A stretch of DNA of 45,656 nt from Desulfobulbaceae bacterium (GTDB taxonomy: Bacteria > Desulfobacterota > Desulfobulbia > Desulfobulbales > Desulfobulbaceae): contig JAFLKR010000150.1 of NCBI GenBank assembly GCA_019163135.1, forward strand, positions 1 through 45,656. Reading direction: 5' to 3'. This document shows, piece by piece, positions 33,134 through 41,776 of this stretch (position 1 is the first letter of the stretch; the number at the start of each line of letters is the position of its first letter). The notes beneath the pieces are model-generated. The model was given only the letters and a program-made list of their open reading frames with translations. It ran no database searches and had not been told where the DNA came from. The position numbers and the translations under genes are program-made.

Positions 33134-35821
33134 ATGACCGCACCCCAACTGTATCTGATCGACGGCAGTGCCTATATCTACCGCGCTTATCATGCTATTA
33201 AGCCGCTTTCCAATTCCAGTGGGTTGCCGACTCATGCTGTCTTCGGGTTCATCAGTATCCTGCGGCGTTTAATCAAAGAGCGTCAGCCGCAATATATAGC
33301 TGTGGCCTTTGATACCAAAGGACCGGTTTTTCGTCACCAACTCTACAGCGATTACAAAGCCAATCGCCCGCCGATGCCTGAGGATTTAGTGCCGCAGATT
33401 AGCTACATCCGCCAAATGGTTGCGGCTTATCGGATTATGAACTTGGAGCAGGATGACCAAGAGGCCGATGATCTTATTGCCTCTGCCACCACCAAGATGG
33501 TAGAGCAGGGGTACCGGGTAGTGATTGTTTCTGGCGATAAGGACCTGCTGCAGCTTGTCTCCGCCGGTGTCACGCTTTGGGACCCCATGAGCGATCGGGT
33601 CATGGATGAGGCCGCGGTGGTGGAAAAGTACGGAGTTTCGCCCTCCCAGTTACTCGATTATTTTGCACTGACCGGCGATTCCTCGGACAATATTCCCGGT
33701 GTCCCCGGGATCGGTCCTAAATCGGCGCAAAAGATGATCAGCGAATACGGTAATCTGGAGCAGCTTTATGAGGCGATTGACGGGATAAAGCCGTCACGGA
33801 TATCCCAGTTGGTCAGCGTCCACAAAGCACAGGCTTTTTTGTCCCGCGATCTCGTACGGCTCAACCACGCGGCCGAGGTGCCTGAAGACCTTGAACAGTA
33901 CCGCTTGGTGGAGCCAGATAACGACCGTCTTCGCGCCTTGTTGACCGAGCTTGAATTTCATTCGTTGCTCAAGGAGGTCTCCCGGGCGGTGAAGATCGAT
34001 TCCGCAAGGTTTCATCTGGTATGCCATTCGGATGCGCTCGTTGATCTGGGGCGGAATCTCGCCCATTTCCGAACACTAGCTGTCGATACCGAGACCGATT
34101 CTCTTGATACCTTGGCCGCGCACCTGGTCGGTGTTTCACTGAGCACCGAAGATGGTGAGGCCTGGTATATTCCCTGCGGTCACCGCGATGACAAGGGAGA
34201 GTTGGTTGCAGGCCAGTTACCCCTTGAAAAGTTAATTTCGGTTTTGCGTCCTTTGCTCGAGAATCCTGAAATTACCAAAATCGGTCATAATCTCAAGTTT
34301 GACCTTGCCGTCTTTGCTGCACCCCAAAACGGCGCCCTGCACTTGGCTGGTCCCCTCTATGACACCATGATTGGCGCCTGGTTGCTTGACCCGGACCGCC
34401 GATCCTATAAACTTGACGATCTTTGCCGGGACATTAACCTCCAGATGACCAGTTTTGCCGAGGTGACGGGGCATGATAAAGGCGAGGACGCCTTTTGCCG
34501 GGTGGCGTTGGGGGCCGCTAAAAATTACAGTTGCGAGGATGTGTTTGGCGCCCTGGAGTTGTATCGGGACCAGGTACCGAAATTGACCCAAGCCAACCTG
34601 CTGCCCCTGCTGCATGAGGTTGAAGCGCCGTTAATCCCTGTGCTGGCGGCCATGGAACAGGCCGGCATCAGGGTTGATGCCGAGATGCTGCAACGGCTTT
34701 CGATCGAATTCGGCCAGCGGTTAGAGGTCTATGAACACGCCATTTATCGGTCGGCGGGGATGCCGTTTAATATCAATTCGCCCAAGCAACTGGGCGAATT
34801 GTTGTTTGAAAAGCTGCAGTTGCCTAAAGGGCGTAAAACCAAGACCGGTTGGTCTACCGATGTCAAAGTGTTGGAGAGTTTGAGCGCAACGCATGAACTG
34901 CCAGCACTCATCCTTCAGTATCGCAATCTGGCTAAACTCAAATCGACTTATGTGGACCGGTTGGCCAGTCTGTGCAATACGATCAGCGGTCGGGTGCACA
35001 CCTCATTTAATCAATGCGGCACGGCCACCGGACGGCTCAGTTCGAGCAACCCGAACCTGCAGAATATCCCTATTCGCACCGAGGAAGGGCGACGCATTCG
35101 TTCTGCCTTTATTGCAGCGGAAGGATGTTGTCTATTGGCCGCCGATTATTCGCAAATCGATTTGCGCGTGCTTGCACATTACTCCGGAGACGTGGAATTG
35201 GTGGAAGCCTTTCGGCACGGGCAGGATATCCATCGGCGGACTGCGGCGCAGATCTTCTATGTCGCTCCTGAGTTAGTGACCTCCGATATGCGGCGGGTGG
35301 CCAAGACCATCAATTTTGGTATTGTCTATGGTATGTCAAGTTTTGGACTAGCCAGTCAACTTCATGTCAGTCGTAAAGAGGCCCAGATTTTTATCGATCG
35401 CTATTTCACCCATTTTTCCGGAATAAAGGACTTTATGGAAACTGTGGTCGTACAGGCGAGACAGGATGGCTTTGTCACCACTCTGTTGGGGCGCAGACGA
35501 CCTTTGCCGGAGATCAACAGCAGCAATCGGGTTCAACGCGAATTTGCTGAGCGGACAGCCATTAATACCCCCATTCAAGGGACCGCCGCCGATATCATCA
35601 AATTGGCGATGCTCCGGGTCCATAGGGAGCTTGCCGTGCGCAAGTTACAAGCCCGCATGTTACTGCAAATACACGATGAATTGGTTTTGGAAGTGCCGGC
35701 ATCCGAACTGGAAGAGGTTTCCCAATTGCTCAAGAACCATATGGAAACAGCGATGTCACTCCGGGTTCCACTGGTGGTGCACCTCAGTAATGGTTCAAGT
35801 TTGGAGAAAGCTGAGGGGTAA
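33134..35821 (+). CDS. polA: DNA polymerase I
   Basis: 895 residues from the ATG at 33134, where the conserved LYLIDGSAYIYRAYHA begins; the longer frame upstream is not conserved. It has all three domains: an N-terminal 5'-3' exonuclease (EADDLIAS, SGDKDLLQL, TGDSSDNIPGVPGIG), a 3'-5' proofreading domain that looks intact (Asp318-x-Glu320 in DTETDS, GHNLKFDL, and a Tyr-x3-Asp in YSCED), and the polymerase with motif A ADYSQIDLRV (Asp671), motif B RRVAKTINFGIVYG and motif C HDELV (Asp848). It removes RNA primers and fills repair gaps. Monocistronic. Confidence 0.97.
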   Translation: MTAPQLYLIDGSAYIYRAYHAIKPLSNSSGLPTHAVFGFISILRRLIKERQPQYIAVAFDTKGPVFRHQLYSDYKANRPPMPEDLVPQISYIRQMVAAYRIMNLEQDDQEADDLIASATTKMVEQGYRVVIVSGDKDLLQLVSAGVTLWDPMSDRVMDEAAVVEKYGVSPSQLLDYFALTGDSSDNIPGVPGIGPKSAQKMISEYGNLEQLYEAIDGIKPSRISQLVSVHKAQAFLSRDLVRLNHAAEVPEDLEQYRLVEPDNDRLRALLTELEFHSLLKEVSRAVKIDSARFHLVCHSDALVDLGRNLAHFRTLAVDTETDSLDTLAAHLVGVSLSTEDGEAWYIPCGHRDDKGELVAGQLPLEKLISVLRPLLENPEITKIGHNLKFDLAVFAAPQNGALHLAGPLYDTMIGAWLLDPDRRSYKLDDLCRDINLQMTSFAEVTGHDKGEDAFCRVALGAAKNYSCEDVFGALELYRDQVPKLTQANLLPLLHEVEAPLIPVLAAMEQAGIRVDAEMLQRLSIEFGQRLEVYEHAIYRSAGMPFNINSPKQLGELLFEKLQLPKGRKTKTGWSTDVKVLESLSATHELPALILQYRNLAKLKSTYVDRLASLCNTISGRVHTSFNQCGTATGRLSSSNPNLQNIPIRTEEGRRIRSAFIAAEGCCLLAADYSQIDLRVLAHYSGDVELVEAFRHGQDIHRRTAAQIFYVAPELVTSDMRRVAKTINFGIVYGMSSFGLASQLHVSRKEAQIFIDRYFTHFSGIKDFMETVVVQARQDGFVTTLLGRRRPLPEINSSNRVQREFAERTAINTPIQGTAADIIKLAMLRVHRELAVRKLQARMLLQIHDELVLEVPASELEEVSQLLKNHMETAMSLRVPLVVHLSNGSSLEKAEG

Positions 35822-35884
35822 TTTTTTCATTTTCATTTTTTCATTCGGCCGAGTATACACAAGGAATCTTGTTACGACGGAACC

Positions 35885-35896
35885 ACGTAATTACGT
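35885..35896. promoter_or_regulatory. 12-bp perfect palindrome, possible operator
   Basis: ACGTAATTACGT reads the same on both strands, and the following bases repeat ACGTAATT once more as part of a direct repeat. It lies in the 289-bp gap (35822-36110) after polA, before the small protein and PilZ gene. The same gap has T-rich direct repeats (TTTTTTCAT) at 35824-35845. A dimeric regulator could bind the palindrome, but chance cannot be excluded in AT-rich DNA. Confidence 0.35.
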
Positions 35897-36043
35897 AATT
35901 GAAAGGGGACTGGAGTTACGACACTGTTTCGTTTTTCCGGAAAACAGGCCTTATTTGTTCGTGATTTCGGAACGCAAGGTTCTTTTTCCGGGAGAAAAGG
36001 ATCCTTGTTCTTTGGAAAACAATGCAACTACAGAAATTTAAAT

Positions 36044-36110
36044 ATTCTTACAGCGGGTATGTTTCTTGCATAAGTGAGGGTAAGAAACGTTGCAATCTGG
36101 AGGTAAGAAT
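36044..36110 (+). promoter_or_regulatory. Nested hairpins over the ribosome-binding site of the 40-residue gene
   Basis: ATTCTTAC (36044-36051) is complementary to GTAAGAAT (36103-36110), which lies between the GGAGG ribosome site and the ATG at 36111. Inside it GTTTCTT (36061-36067) pairs with AAGAAAC (36082-36088). Folding would place the ribosome site in a double-stranded context, so translation of the small gene may depend on unfolding (temperature, protein or ribosome binding). Structure inferred by eye only. Confidence 0.4.
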
Positions 36111-36233
36111 ATGAGCCTACGTGAAGCCATTCGCATTCTGATGCTCAGCCCCATCTATTTTCGTTTAAGTCTGCCGCAACGCTGGCAACTGGTGCGGGAA
36201 TACTGCCAGCGATTTAACGCCAGTAAAACCTGA
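36111..36233 (+). CDS. Small conserved-looking protein, 40 aa
   Basis: ATG at 36111 with an ideal ribosome site (TGGAGG, 7 nt upstream) and stop at 36231-36233. The peptide begins MSLREAIRILMLSPIYFRL and continues SLPQRWQLVREYCQRFNAS, giving two probable amphipathic helices split by a Pro. I have a recollection of similar 40-50-residue hypothetical proteins in Desulfobacterota but cannot name a family. Twenty-three bases separate it from the PilZ gene, so they are likely one transcript. The amphipathic, basic character suggests membrane or partner binding. Hairpins in its leader may control translation. Confidence 0.65.
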   Translation: MSLREAIRILMLSPIYFRLSLPQRWQLVREYCQRFNASKT

Positions 36234-36256
36234 GGAAAGACGGAGAGTGATCCGGC

Positions 36257-36637
36257 ATGGAGAGTAAAGCGGATACATTTGATGGCGCTGAACGCCGCCG
36301 TAATCGACGCTTTCGGGTCCAAGATGACGCGTTGGTCTTTCTTGGCAAGGATACGGGGACGATCTTGGATATCAGCAAGGGCGGTCTCTCTGTACATTTT
36401 GCCGCATTTGAACAAAAAAAAACAGTTCCCTCGCATCTCGATATATTTTTCGCGCATTCGCGGTTTTATCTGCCTAATCTCCCCATTGTCCTGGTCGGCG
36501 AGGTCCAAACCCTCACCAACTCGATCTTCAGTTCGCTCCGGGTCAAACGGCTCAGCATGAAATTTGGTCCACTGTCAAGCGAACAGCAAATTCGTCTTGA
36601 TGATTTCATCCTCCACCATACCGTTGCCGAGAGTTGA
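36257..36637 (+). CDS. PilZ-domain protein (cyclic-di-GMP receptor)
   Basis: 126 residues, a single PilZ domain. The two c-di-GMP-binding motifs are both present: an RxxxR-type basic run at 13-20 (RRRNRRFR) and D38-I-S40-x2-G43 (DISKGGLS), followed by VHF and the rest of the barrel. Binding of c-di-GMP typically alters motility, pili or exopolysaccharide output through a partner. The partner is unknown; the 40-residue protein encoded immediately upstream is a candidate. The next gene (36713) starts 75 bp downstream and may be cotranscribed. Confidence 0.9.
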   Translation: MESKADTFDGAERRRNRRFRVQDDALVFLGKDTGTILDISKGGLSVHFAAFEQKKTVPSHLDIFFAHSRFYLPNLPIVLVGEVQTLTNSIFSSLRVKRLSMKFGPLSSEQQIRLDDFILHHTVAES

Positions 36638-36712
36638 TCGGATTTTACAATTCTGGCAAGCTTTCCGTAGTACCTCCCCAAACATTCCGTCCTCTTTTTA
36701 ACGGAGAATTCC

Positions 36713-38146
36713 ATGAAACAGGTGTTGTTTTTTCTAGCGGTGTTTTTGCTCTGTATCACCTCCGTTCGAGCCAAGGCTGAAATCAATGTTTCCGCCCATG
36801 ATCAGCAGTCGGTGGGCATCACTATCTATAATAAAAATTTGGCGCTGGTTAAAGACCGCCGCAAAATCGACGTTCCCAAGGGGATACAGGAGCTCGCCTT
36901 TCGTGAGGTGAGTGCGCAGATAAAACCGGAAACGGCCTTGATGAACGGCCAGGACCTGGCGGTTCTCGAACAGAATTTCGAATATGATTTGTTGACTCCG
37001 GAATCGCTACTCCATAAATATGTGGGGCGAGAAGTCACCATGATAAGGCGTCATCCGACCACCGGTGAGGATCAACCCGTGCAGGTCAAGGTGTTGAGTG
37101 CAGGCAACGGTGTGGTGTTGCAGGTCGGGGATCGCATCGAAACCGCGGTGAGCGGGAGATTGGTATATCCCGATGTTCCCGACACGCTCCGTGACCGACC
37201 GACCCTGATCATGCAGGTCGAGAGTCAAAAAGATGGGGCCCGAGAGGTCGAATTGTCCTATCTGACCGGAGGGCTTTCCTGGCAGGCGGACTATGTCGCC
37301 GAACTCGATGCAACTGAGGATCACCTTAATTTGAGCGGTTGGGTAACCGTGACTAATGAGAGCGGTGCCCGGTACCCGCAGGCGCAATTGCAGTTGGTTG
37401 CCGGTGATGTCAATGTTGTCCAGAAGGATATGGAATCTAAGGCGAGGCGACCGGTGGCCATGTCCGCTGTTGCACCGGCTCAGGCACCCACTATGGCGGA
37501 AGAAGTGATGTTCGAGTATCACCTCTACACCCTCCGGCGCCCCACCGATATCGAAGTGAACCAGAAAAAACAGGTGGCCCTGCTTCAAGCGGCAGGGGTT
37601 GAATGTCGCAAGGAATTTTTGCTTCAAGGCCAGGACAATTATTACACCACCCAGGCCGGCGAGATCGGTCGTAAGATCAAGGTGGGTGTGTTTGTGGAGT
37701 TGAAAAACGACCAAGAGTCCGGTTTGGGACTTCCTATACCTGGAGGGGTGTTTCGCGTCTATAAAAAGGATGGTGGCGGGTTGCTGCAGTTTGTGGGGGA
37801 GGATCGGGTCGATCATACCCCGGAGAAGGAACTCATTCGTCTTTATTTAGGCGCTGCGTTTGACATCACTGCCGATAAACGTCAGGTTCATTTTAAAAAG
37901 ATCGCTGGCTCCGGCCCATGGAACACCGTTTTTGAAAGCGAATATGAAATTAAATTAAAAAACGCCAAGAAAGAGATGGTGATGGTTAAAATTCTCGAGC
38001 CGCTTCCCGGTGACTGGGAAGTATTGGGGGAATCGGTCGGGCATACCAAAGAATCGGCCCATGCCGCATCCTGGAAGGTGGCAGTGCCGCCGATGGAAAC
38101 GGCCATTTTGACCTATCGAGTTCGGGTGAAAATACTAAGCAAGTGA
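36713..38146 (+). CDS. Exported DUF4139-domain protein
   Basis: 477 residues with a signal peptide (1-20, SVRAKA). Family features: an early VGITIYNKNLALVKDRRKI strand, IQELAFREVSAQIKPETALM, a central LTGGLSWQADYVAELD, and later VFVELKNDQESGLGLPIPGGVFRVYK. DUF4139 proteins are beta-rich, predicted to be in the periplasm or on the surface, with no established function. It has an AACGGAGAA ribosome site and a strong terminator. It may share a transcript with the PilZ gene, which hints at a c-di-GMP-linked surface function, but that is only positional. Confidence 0.85.
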   Translation: MKQVLFFLAVFLLCITSVRAKAEINVSAHDQQSVGITIYNKNLALVKDRRKIDVPKGIQELAFREVSAQIKPETALMNGQDLAVLEQNFEYDLLTPESLLHKYVGREVTMIRRHPTTGEDQPVQVKVLSAGNGVVLQVGDRIETAVSGRLVYPDVPDTLRDRPTLIMQVESQKDGAREVELSYLTGGLSWQADYVAELDATEDHLNLSGWVTVTNESGARYPQAQLQLVAGDVNVVQKDMESKARRPVAMSAVAPAQAPTMAEEVMFEYHLYTLRRPTDIEVNQKKQVALLQAAGVECRKEFLLQGQDNYYTTQAGEIGRKIKVGVFVELKNDQESGLGLPIPGGVFRVYKKDGGGLLQFVGEDRVDHTPEKELIRLYLGAAFDITADKRQVHFKKIAGSGPWNTVFESEYEIKLKNAKKEMVMVKILEPLPGDWEVLGESVGHTKESAHAASWKVAVPPMETAILTYRVRVKILSK

Positions 38147-38173
38147 CGGGAACAGCGCGGGGCAGAAATTTAG

Positions 38174-38208
38174 CGGATCGTGCGTGCGGGGACGCACGAT
38201 CCGTTTTT
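38174..38208 (+). terminator. Rho-independent terminator after the DUF4139 gene
   Basis: CGGATCGTGCGT (38174-38185) is perfectly complementary to 38192-38203 (12 bp), loop of 6, then five T. It also lies downstream of the convergent citrate synthase gene. Confidence 0.93.
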
Positions 38209-38257
38209 CAAGAAGGCATGGCAGGGATGAATCTATTTGATTGTTGGCAATCCTTGG

Positions 38258-39559
38258 TTAGTGACGTTCTCCCAGCGGTACGAACTGGCGAGGCGGCGAC
38301 CCGGTATAGATCTGCCGAGGACGATATATTTTGGTCTGCGGATCCTCCCGCATTTCTTTCCACTGGGCAATCCAGCCAGGGAGTCGGCCCAGAGCGAACA
38401 TCACGGTGAACATGTTAGTGGGGATACCGAGGGCCCGGTAGATAATACCCGAATAAAAATCTATATTTGGGTAGAGGTTGCGGCTGACGAAAAACTCGTC
38501 GTTGAGCACGATTTCTTCGAGGTTGCGCGCTATTTCGAGCAAGGGATCCTTGACGTTGAGGACGGTGAGAATCCCATCGCAGGCATCTTTGATGATCTTG
38601 CCACGTGGGTCGAAGGTCCGGTAAATCCGGTGACCAAAACCGGAGAGTCGAAAAGGGTCGTTTTTGTCCTTGGCCTTGGCGATGTATTTCTTGTAATCGT
38701 TGTTATCCTTATGGATCGCTTCCAGCATCTGGATGACAGCCTCGTTGGCTCCCCCGTGCAAAGGACCCCACAGGGCATTGATGCCTGCCGATATGGAAGA
38801 ATACAAATTGCCGCCGGCGCTACCCACCAGGCGGACTGCCGAGGTTGAGCAGTTCTGTTCGTGGTCGGCGTGGAGGATAAGCAGTTTGTTCAGGGCCGCG
38901 ACGACCTCGGGCAGGACTATATACGGTCGTACCGGGGTGTTGAACATCATGTTGAGGAAATTACCGCAATACGACAAGTCGTTGCGCGGATAGATCAACG
39001 GATGGCCGATAGATTTTTTATAGGAAAAGGCGGCAATGGTCCGGATTTTGGAAATCAGTCGGCTGGCCGTCTGGTCGATATTTTCCAGCGGATCCGCGCT
39101 CATTTCCGGATAATAGTTATGCAGGCTGTTCACCATGACCGAGAGGATCGACATGGGGGGGGCGTTGGGCGGGAATCGATCGAAAAAATGAATCATGTCC
39201 TCATGGATCAGGGCGAACTGCTCAAGCAAAGTCCTGAAACTTTCCAGTTCTTCCCGGTTTGGCAGTTTGTTATGGAGGAGGAGATAGGCGACCTCAATGA
39301 AAAGACAGCGTTCGGCCAGGTCTTCGATGGCATAACCCCGATAGAACAGCACGCCTTTGTCACCGTCAAGGTAGGTAATGGTGCTGCTACAGGACGCCGA
39401 GTTTTTATAGCCGGTGTCAAAGACGGTATAGCCGGTGTTACGGAGCAAACCTCGGATATCAATGGCCTTGTCGCCTTCGGTCCCCTCGATAAGCGGCAAT
39501 AGTATTTTTTTTCCGTCGATGAACAGTTCTGCGATTCTCGATTGATTGGTTTCGGACAT
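38258..39559 (-). CDS. gltA: Citrate synthase
   Basis: 433 residues, GltA length and type. Substrate and catalytic motifs: LHADHEQNCSTS (230-241) with binding His233, GPLHGGANEA with His268 and GFGHRIYRTFDPR with His310, plus a late NIDFYSG Asp. It condenses acetyl-CoA and oxaloacetate to citrate. The N-terminal beta domain typical of Gram-negative hexameric enzymes (ELFIDGKKILLPLIEG) is present; NADH inhibition is usual for that type. The start has a strong AGGAGA ribosome site. Monocistronic. Confidence 0.96.
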   Translation of the reverse strand: MSETNQSRIAELFIDGKKILLPLIEGTEGDKAIDIRGLLRNTGYTVFDTGYKNSASCSSTITYLDGDKGVLFYRGYAIEDLAERCLFIEVAYLLLHNKLPNREELESFRTLLEQFALIHEDMIHFFDRFPPNAPPMSILSVMVNSLHNYYPEMSADPLENIDQTASRLISKIRTIAAFSYKKSIGHPLIYPRNDLSYCGNFLNMMFNTPVRPYIVLPEVVAALNKLLILHADHEQNCSTSAVRLVGSAGGNLYSSISAGINALWGPLHGGANEAVIQMLEAIHKDNNDYKKYIAKAKDKNDPFRLSGFGHRIYRTFDPRGKIIKDACDGILTVLNVKDPLLEIARNLEEIVLNDEFFVSRNLYPNIDFYSGIIYRALGIPTNMFTVMFALGRLPGWIAQWKEMREDPQTKIYRPRQIYTGSPPRQFVPLGERH

Positions 39560-39982
39560 GGATATCTTTCTCCTGCAAAAAATGCTCGGAAGATGATGAT
39601 AACAGGGGGCGACGTATGCCGAACAACTTGTGGCACCGTTGAAAAGCCATGCACGGTCGATGCTGTTTCGTTAAAGTGCCGGAGCAAGGTCTGTGTGCCA
39701 GCGTTAGGGGAAAGCAGGGTGAACGCAGCCGCAGTGCAATGTAACCGTCAGATTCGGTCCCGCTTCTCGAATGTTGAGCGCACTTTATAGTATTTGACCG
39801 TGAAATTCAAGACAGGCGGCCTCTTTTGCAAAGCGCGACTGTCGATAGACAGAGACCGATCGAGCCGTTACGGCACCTGCTATCTTTTTTTATCGCTGCA
39901 AACCCACAACGTCGATTAATTTTGAGTGGCCGGTGTGACGAGGCCTTACAAAAAAAACACAAAAAAAACAGGAAAAGGTGAG
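39560..39982. other. Divergent intergenic region between citrate synthase and a zinc-ribbon gene
   Basis: 423 bp with no gene seen. A possible minus-strand promoter for citrate synthase is TATAAA at 39789-39784 with TTGAAT at 39810-39805, but the 15-nt spacer is shorter than ideal. The right end is A-rich (runs of A near 39951-39970) just before the zinc-ribbon gene. Confidence 0.4.
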
Positions 39983-40657
39983 ATGTTGAAGGACTTGAAC
40001 GAGAAAAAAAAGGCCATCCTTGAAGCCATGGACCATGCCGTCCCCGAAGAGCATCGGGCAGAGGCCGAGGATGTCCTTGACATATATCGGGAGGATTTGA
40101 TTGGGTTGACCCTGTTGTTGGAATTATATAGCCGCCACCCGGAGGCCCGGGATGAATGGGTACGGGAAATACGGGTGGTCAACCGGCAACGCGGCATTTT
40201 TCTTTTGGTCGCGGTCACCGTGCAGGAAAAATATCTGTATCTGGTGTCAAGCGAGGGGGTGGAATTTCAAGGCCGTTTGGCCGATGGCTTTTTGGCGGAT
40301 GAGCTGATCGATTTTTTTGGCTATGACAGCGCCGAGGCTTTTAAAAAGATCTGTGCCGCGGTTGACGCCTTGCCGGTCTATGAGCCGCTGCAACTCGATG
40401 AAGATATCTGCCCGGCCTGCCATGCCGCTACCGGAGAGGTCCACGAACTAGGGTGTCCGGTGGAGATCTGTCCGTGGTGCGGTGGCCAGCTTATTCATTG
40501 TGACTGCCGGTATGAAAAACTCGGGTTGGATTCGATTGCCTCGGAAGAGGAATTAGTGCAATTTGAAGTCCTGCTTGAGGAACGGGGTCGGATTCCCTAC
40601 TCCAGCGAGCAACGCCCCAGTTTTGCCGACGATGGCGTCGATATCGTCTTTGACTGA
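39983..40657 (+). CDS. Hypothetical protein with a C-terminal double zinc-ribbon, 224 aa
   Basis: ATG at 39983 chosen for its AAAAGGTGAG ribosome site; the upstream extension is a Lys/Thr-rich run without protein character. Residues 1-130 are a helical, charged domain of no recognised family. Residues 143-175 carry seven Cys in the order CPAC-x11-C-x4-CPWC-x6-CDC, with a His (GEVHELGCP), consistent with two metal sites like a small zinc-binding module. Several bacterial proteins of unknown function have the same CPxC...HxxxCPxExCPxC pattern. The acidic C-terminus (EEELVQFEVLLEERGRIPY) may contact a partner. Function unknown. Confidence 0.75.
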   Translation: MLKDLNEKKKAILEAMDHAVPEEHRAEAEDVLDIYREDLIGLTLLLELYSRHPEARDEWVREIRVVNRQRGIFLLVAVTVQEKYLYLVSSEGVEFQGRLADGFLADELIDFFGYDSAEAFKKICAAVDALPVYEPLQLDEDICPACHAATGEVHELGCPVEICPWCGGQLIHCDCRYEKLGLDSIASEEELVQFEVLLEERGRIPYSSEQRPSFADDGVDIVFD

Positions 40658-40780
40658 ATGACAGCGGGAAGGCTGGCCATTGCAGGGCGAAACCCCGGAT
40701 GAGGAGGCGGCAACCCTAAGCTACCGGCCGAGCCACCTCGGTGACCAATATAGGGGGTGCGTTGCCGCACCCCCTTGGGG
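40658..40780. terminator. Convergent intergenic region with a strong GC hairpin
   Basis: GGGGGTGCG (40753-40761) pairs perfectly with CGCACCCCC (40766-40774) around a TTGC loop, 6 bp after the hflC stop codon. It probably ends hflK-hflC transcription, though no T-run follows on the minus strand. The left part (40690-40745) has a shorter CCGAG/CTCGG stem and a GC-rich run; I considered a riboswitch there and found no matching class. Confidence 0.55.
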
Positions 40781-41722
40781 TCATTTTTTAGCCTTTTGGT
40801 TTTCCAGATAGCGGAAGAGATCCGAATCGGTAGAAAGCACTAGTGAAGTATTTTGGGTGAGGATATTGCGGTAGCTCTCCAAACTTTTCTGGAAGGCATA
40901 GAATTCCGGGTGGCTCGAGTAAGCTTGTGCGTAAATACGGGTCGCTTCGGCATCGGCCTTACCACGGACTTCGGTAGCCTCCCGCTGGGCTGCCGAGGTT
41001 ATTTCTTGGAGCTCGCGTTCTACCCTGCCCAGAATCTCTGCTTTGCGGCCTTCACCGGTCGATCGTTTTTCCGCGGCGATTCGTTTCCGTTCTGAAATCA
41101 TCCGGTCATAGACCTTCAGGCGGACCGTTTCGATGTAGTTGACCCGCTTGAACATAACGTCCATCAGTTCAATGCCGTATTGCGGGGTAATTTTCGCGGC
41201 ATCATCCAGCACCATCTGGCTGATTTTGTCTCGGCCCACTTTGGGAGGCAGAACCATGTCTCTCGACTCAATCACTGCTGCCATGAAGTCCGGCGACCAA
41301 TCTGAGCTGCGGATAATTTCGATCAGATCGTTTTTGTTGACCAGGTCCCGTACCGTACCATCGAGAATGTCGTCAAGCAGGGTCATGGCCCTTTTTTCCG
41401 TACCGACGGCCTGCAGGAAGCGCAGGGGATCGGCGATGCGCCAACGGGCGGTGTTTTCCATGTAGATGAAGGTTTTGTCATTGGTGGGGATCTGGTTGGG
41501 ATCACCGTTCCAGGTGAGAATCCTTTTGTCGAAATACTGCACCTGCTGGATAAAAGGCGTTTTAAATTTCAGGCCGGCTTCGGTCAGCGATTTGCCGACC
41601 GGGGCGCCAAACTGGGTGATGACGGCCTGTTGGCCCTCCGGGAGGATGAAGAAACCGTCCCAGATGGTGATTGCTACAGCGCCAACGATGAGCACGATGA
41701 GAAAATGTAGTATTTTTTGCAT
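40781..41722 (-). CDS. hflC: HflC, SPFH/prohibitin-family membrane protein
   Basis: 313 residues from the ATG at 41722, where the membrane anchor (QKILHFLIVLIVGAVAITIW) begins; a TTG at 41767 gives a longer, less typical N-terminus. The SPFH domain follows (FFILPEGQQAVITQFGAPVGKS, then LTEAGLKFKTPF), then a coiled-coil with EGRKAEILGRVERELQEI and a C-terminal AYSSHPEFYAFQKSLESY typical of HflC. HflC and HflK form a large periplasmic complex around the FtsH protease and restrict its access to membrane substrates. It lies 54 bp after hflK. Confidence 0.94.
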   Translation of the reverse strand: MQKILHFLIVLIVGAVAITIWDGFFILPEGQQAVITQFGAPVGKSLTEAGLKFKTPFIQQVQYFDKRILTWNGDPNQIPTNDKTFIYMENTARWRIADPLRFLQAVGTEKRAMTLLDDILDGTVRDLVNKNDLIEIIRSSDWSPDFMAAVIESRDMVLPPKVGRDKISQMVLDDAAKITPQYGIELMDVMFKRVNYIETVRLKVYDRMISERKRIAAEKRSTGEGRKAEILGRVERELQEITSAAQREATEVRGKADAEATRIYAQAYSSHPEFYAFQKSLESYRNILTQNTSLVLSTDSDLFRYLENQKAKK

Positions 41723-41776
41723 AAGGTCGTGTCGTTTGAAGTGTTTTAAGAACAGTGAGCCCCGCAAAGGAGGTGG

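Noticed and set aside
40684-40745. Possible cyclic-di-GMP (GEMM-I) or other riboswitch in the convergent spacer
   Set aside because: Some bases recall the GEMM tail (GGTAGC, GGGTTGCC), but the invariant GACGCAAAGCC core is absent and no gene follows in the right orientation.
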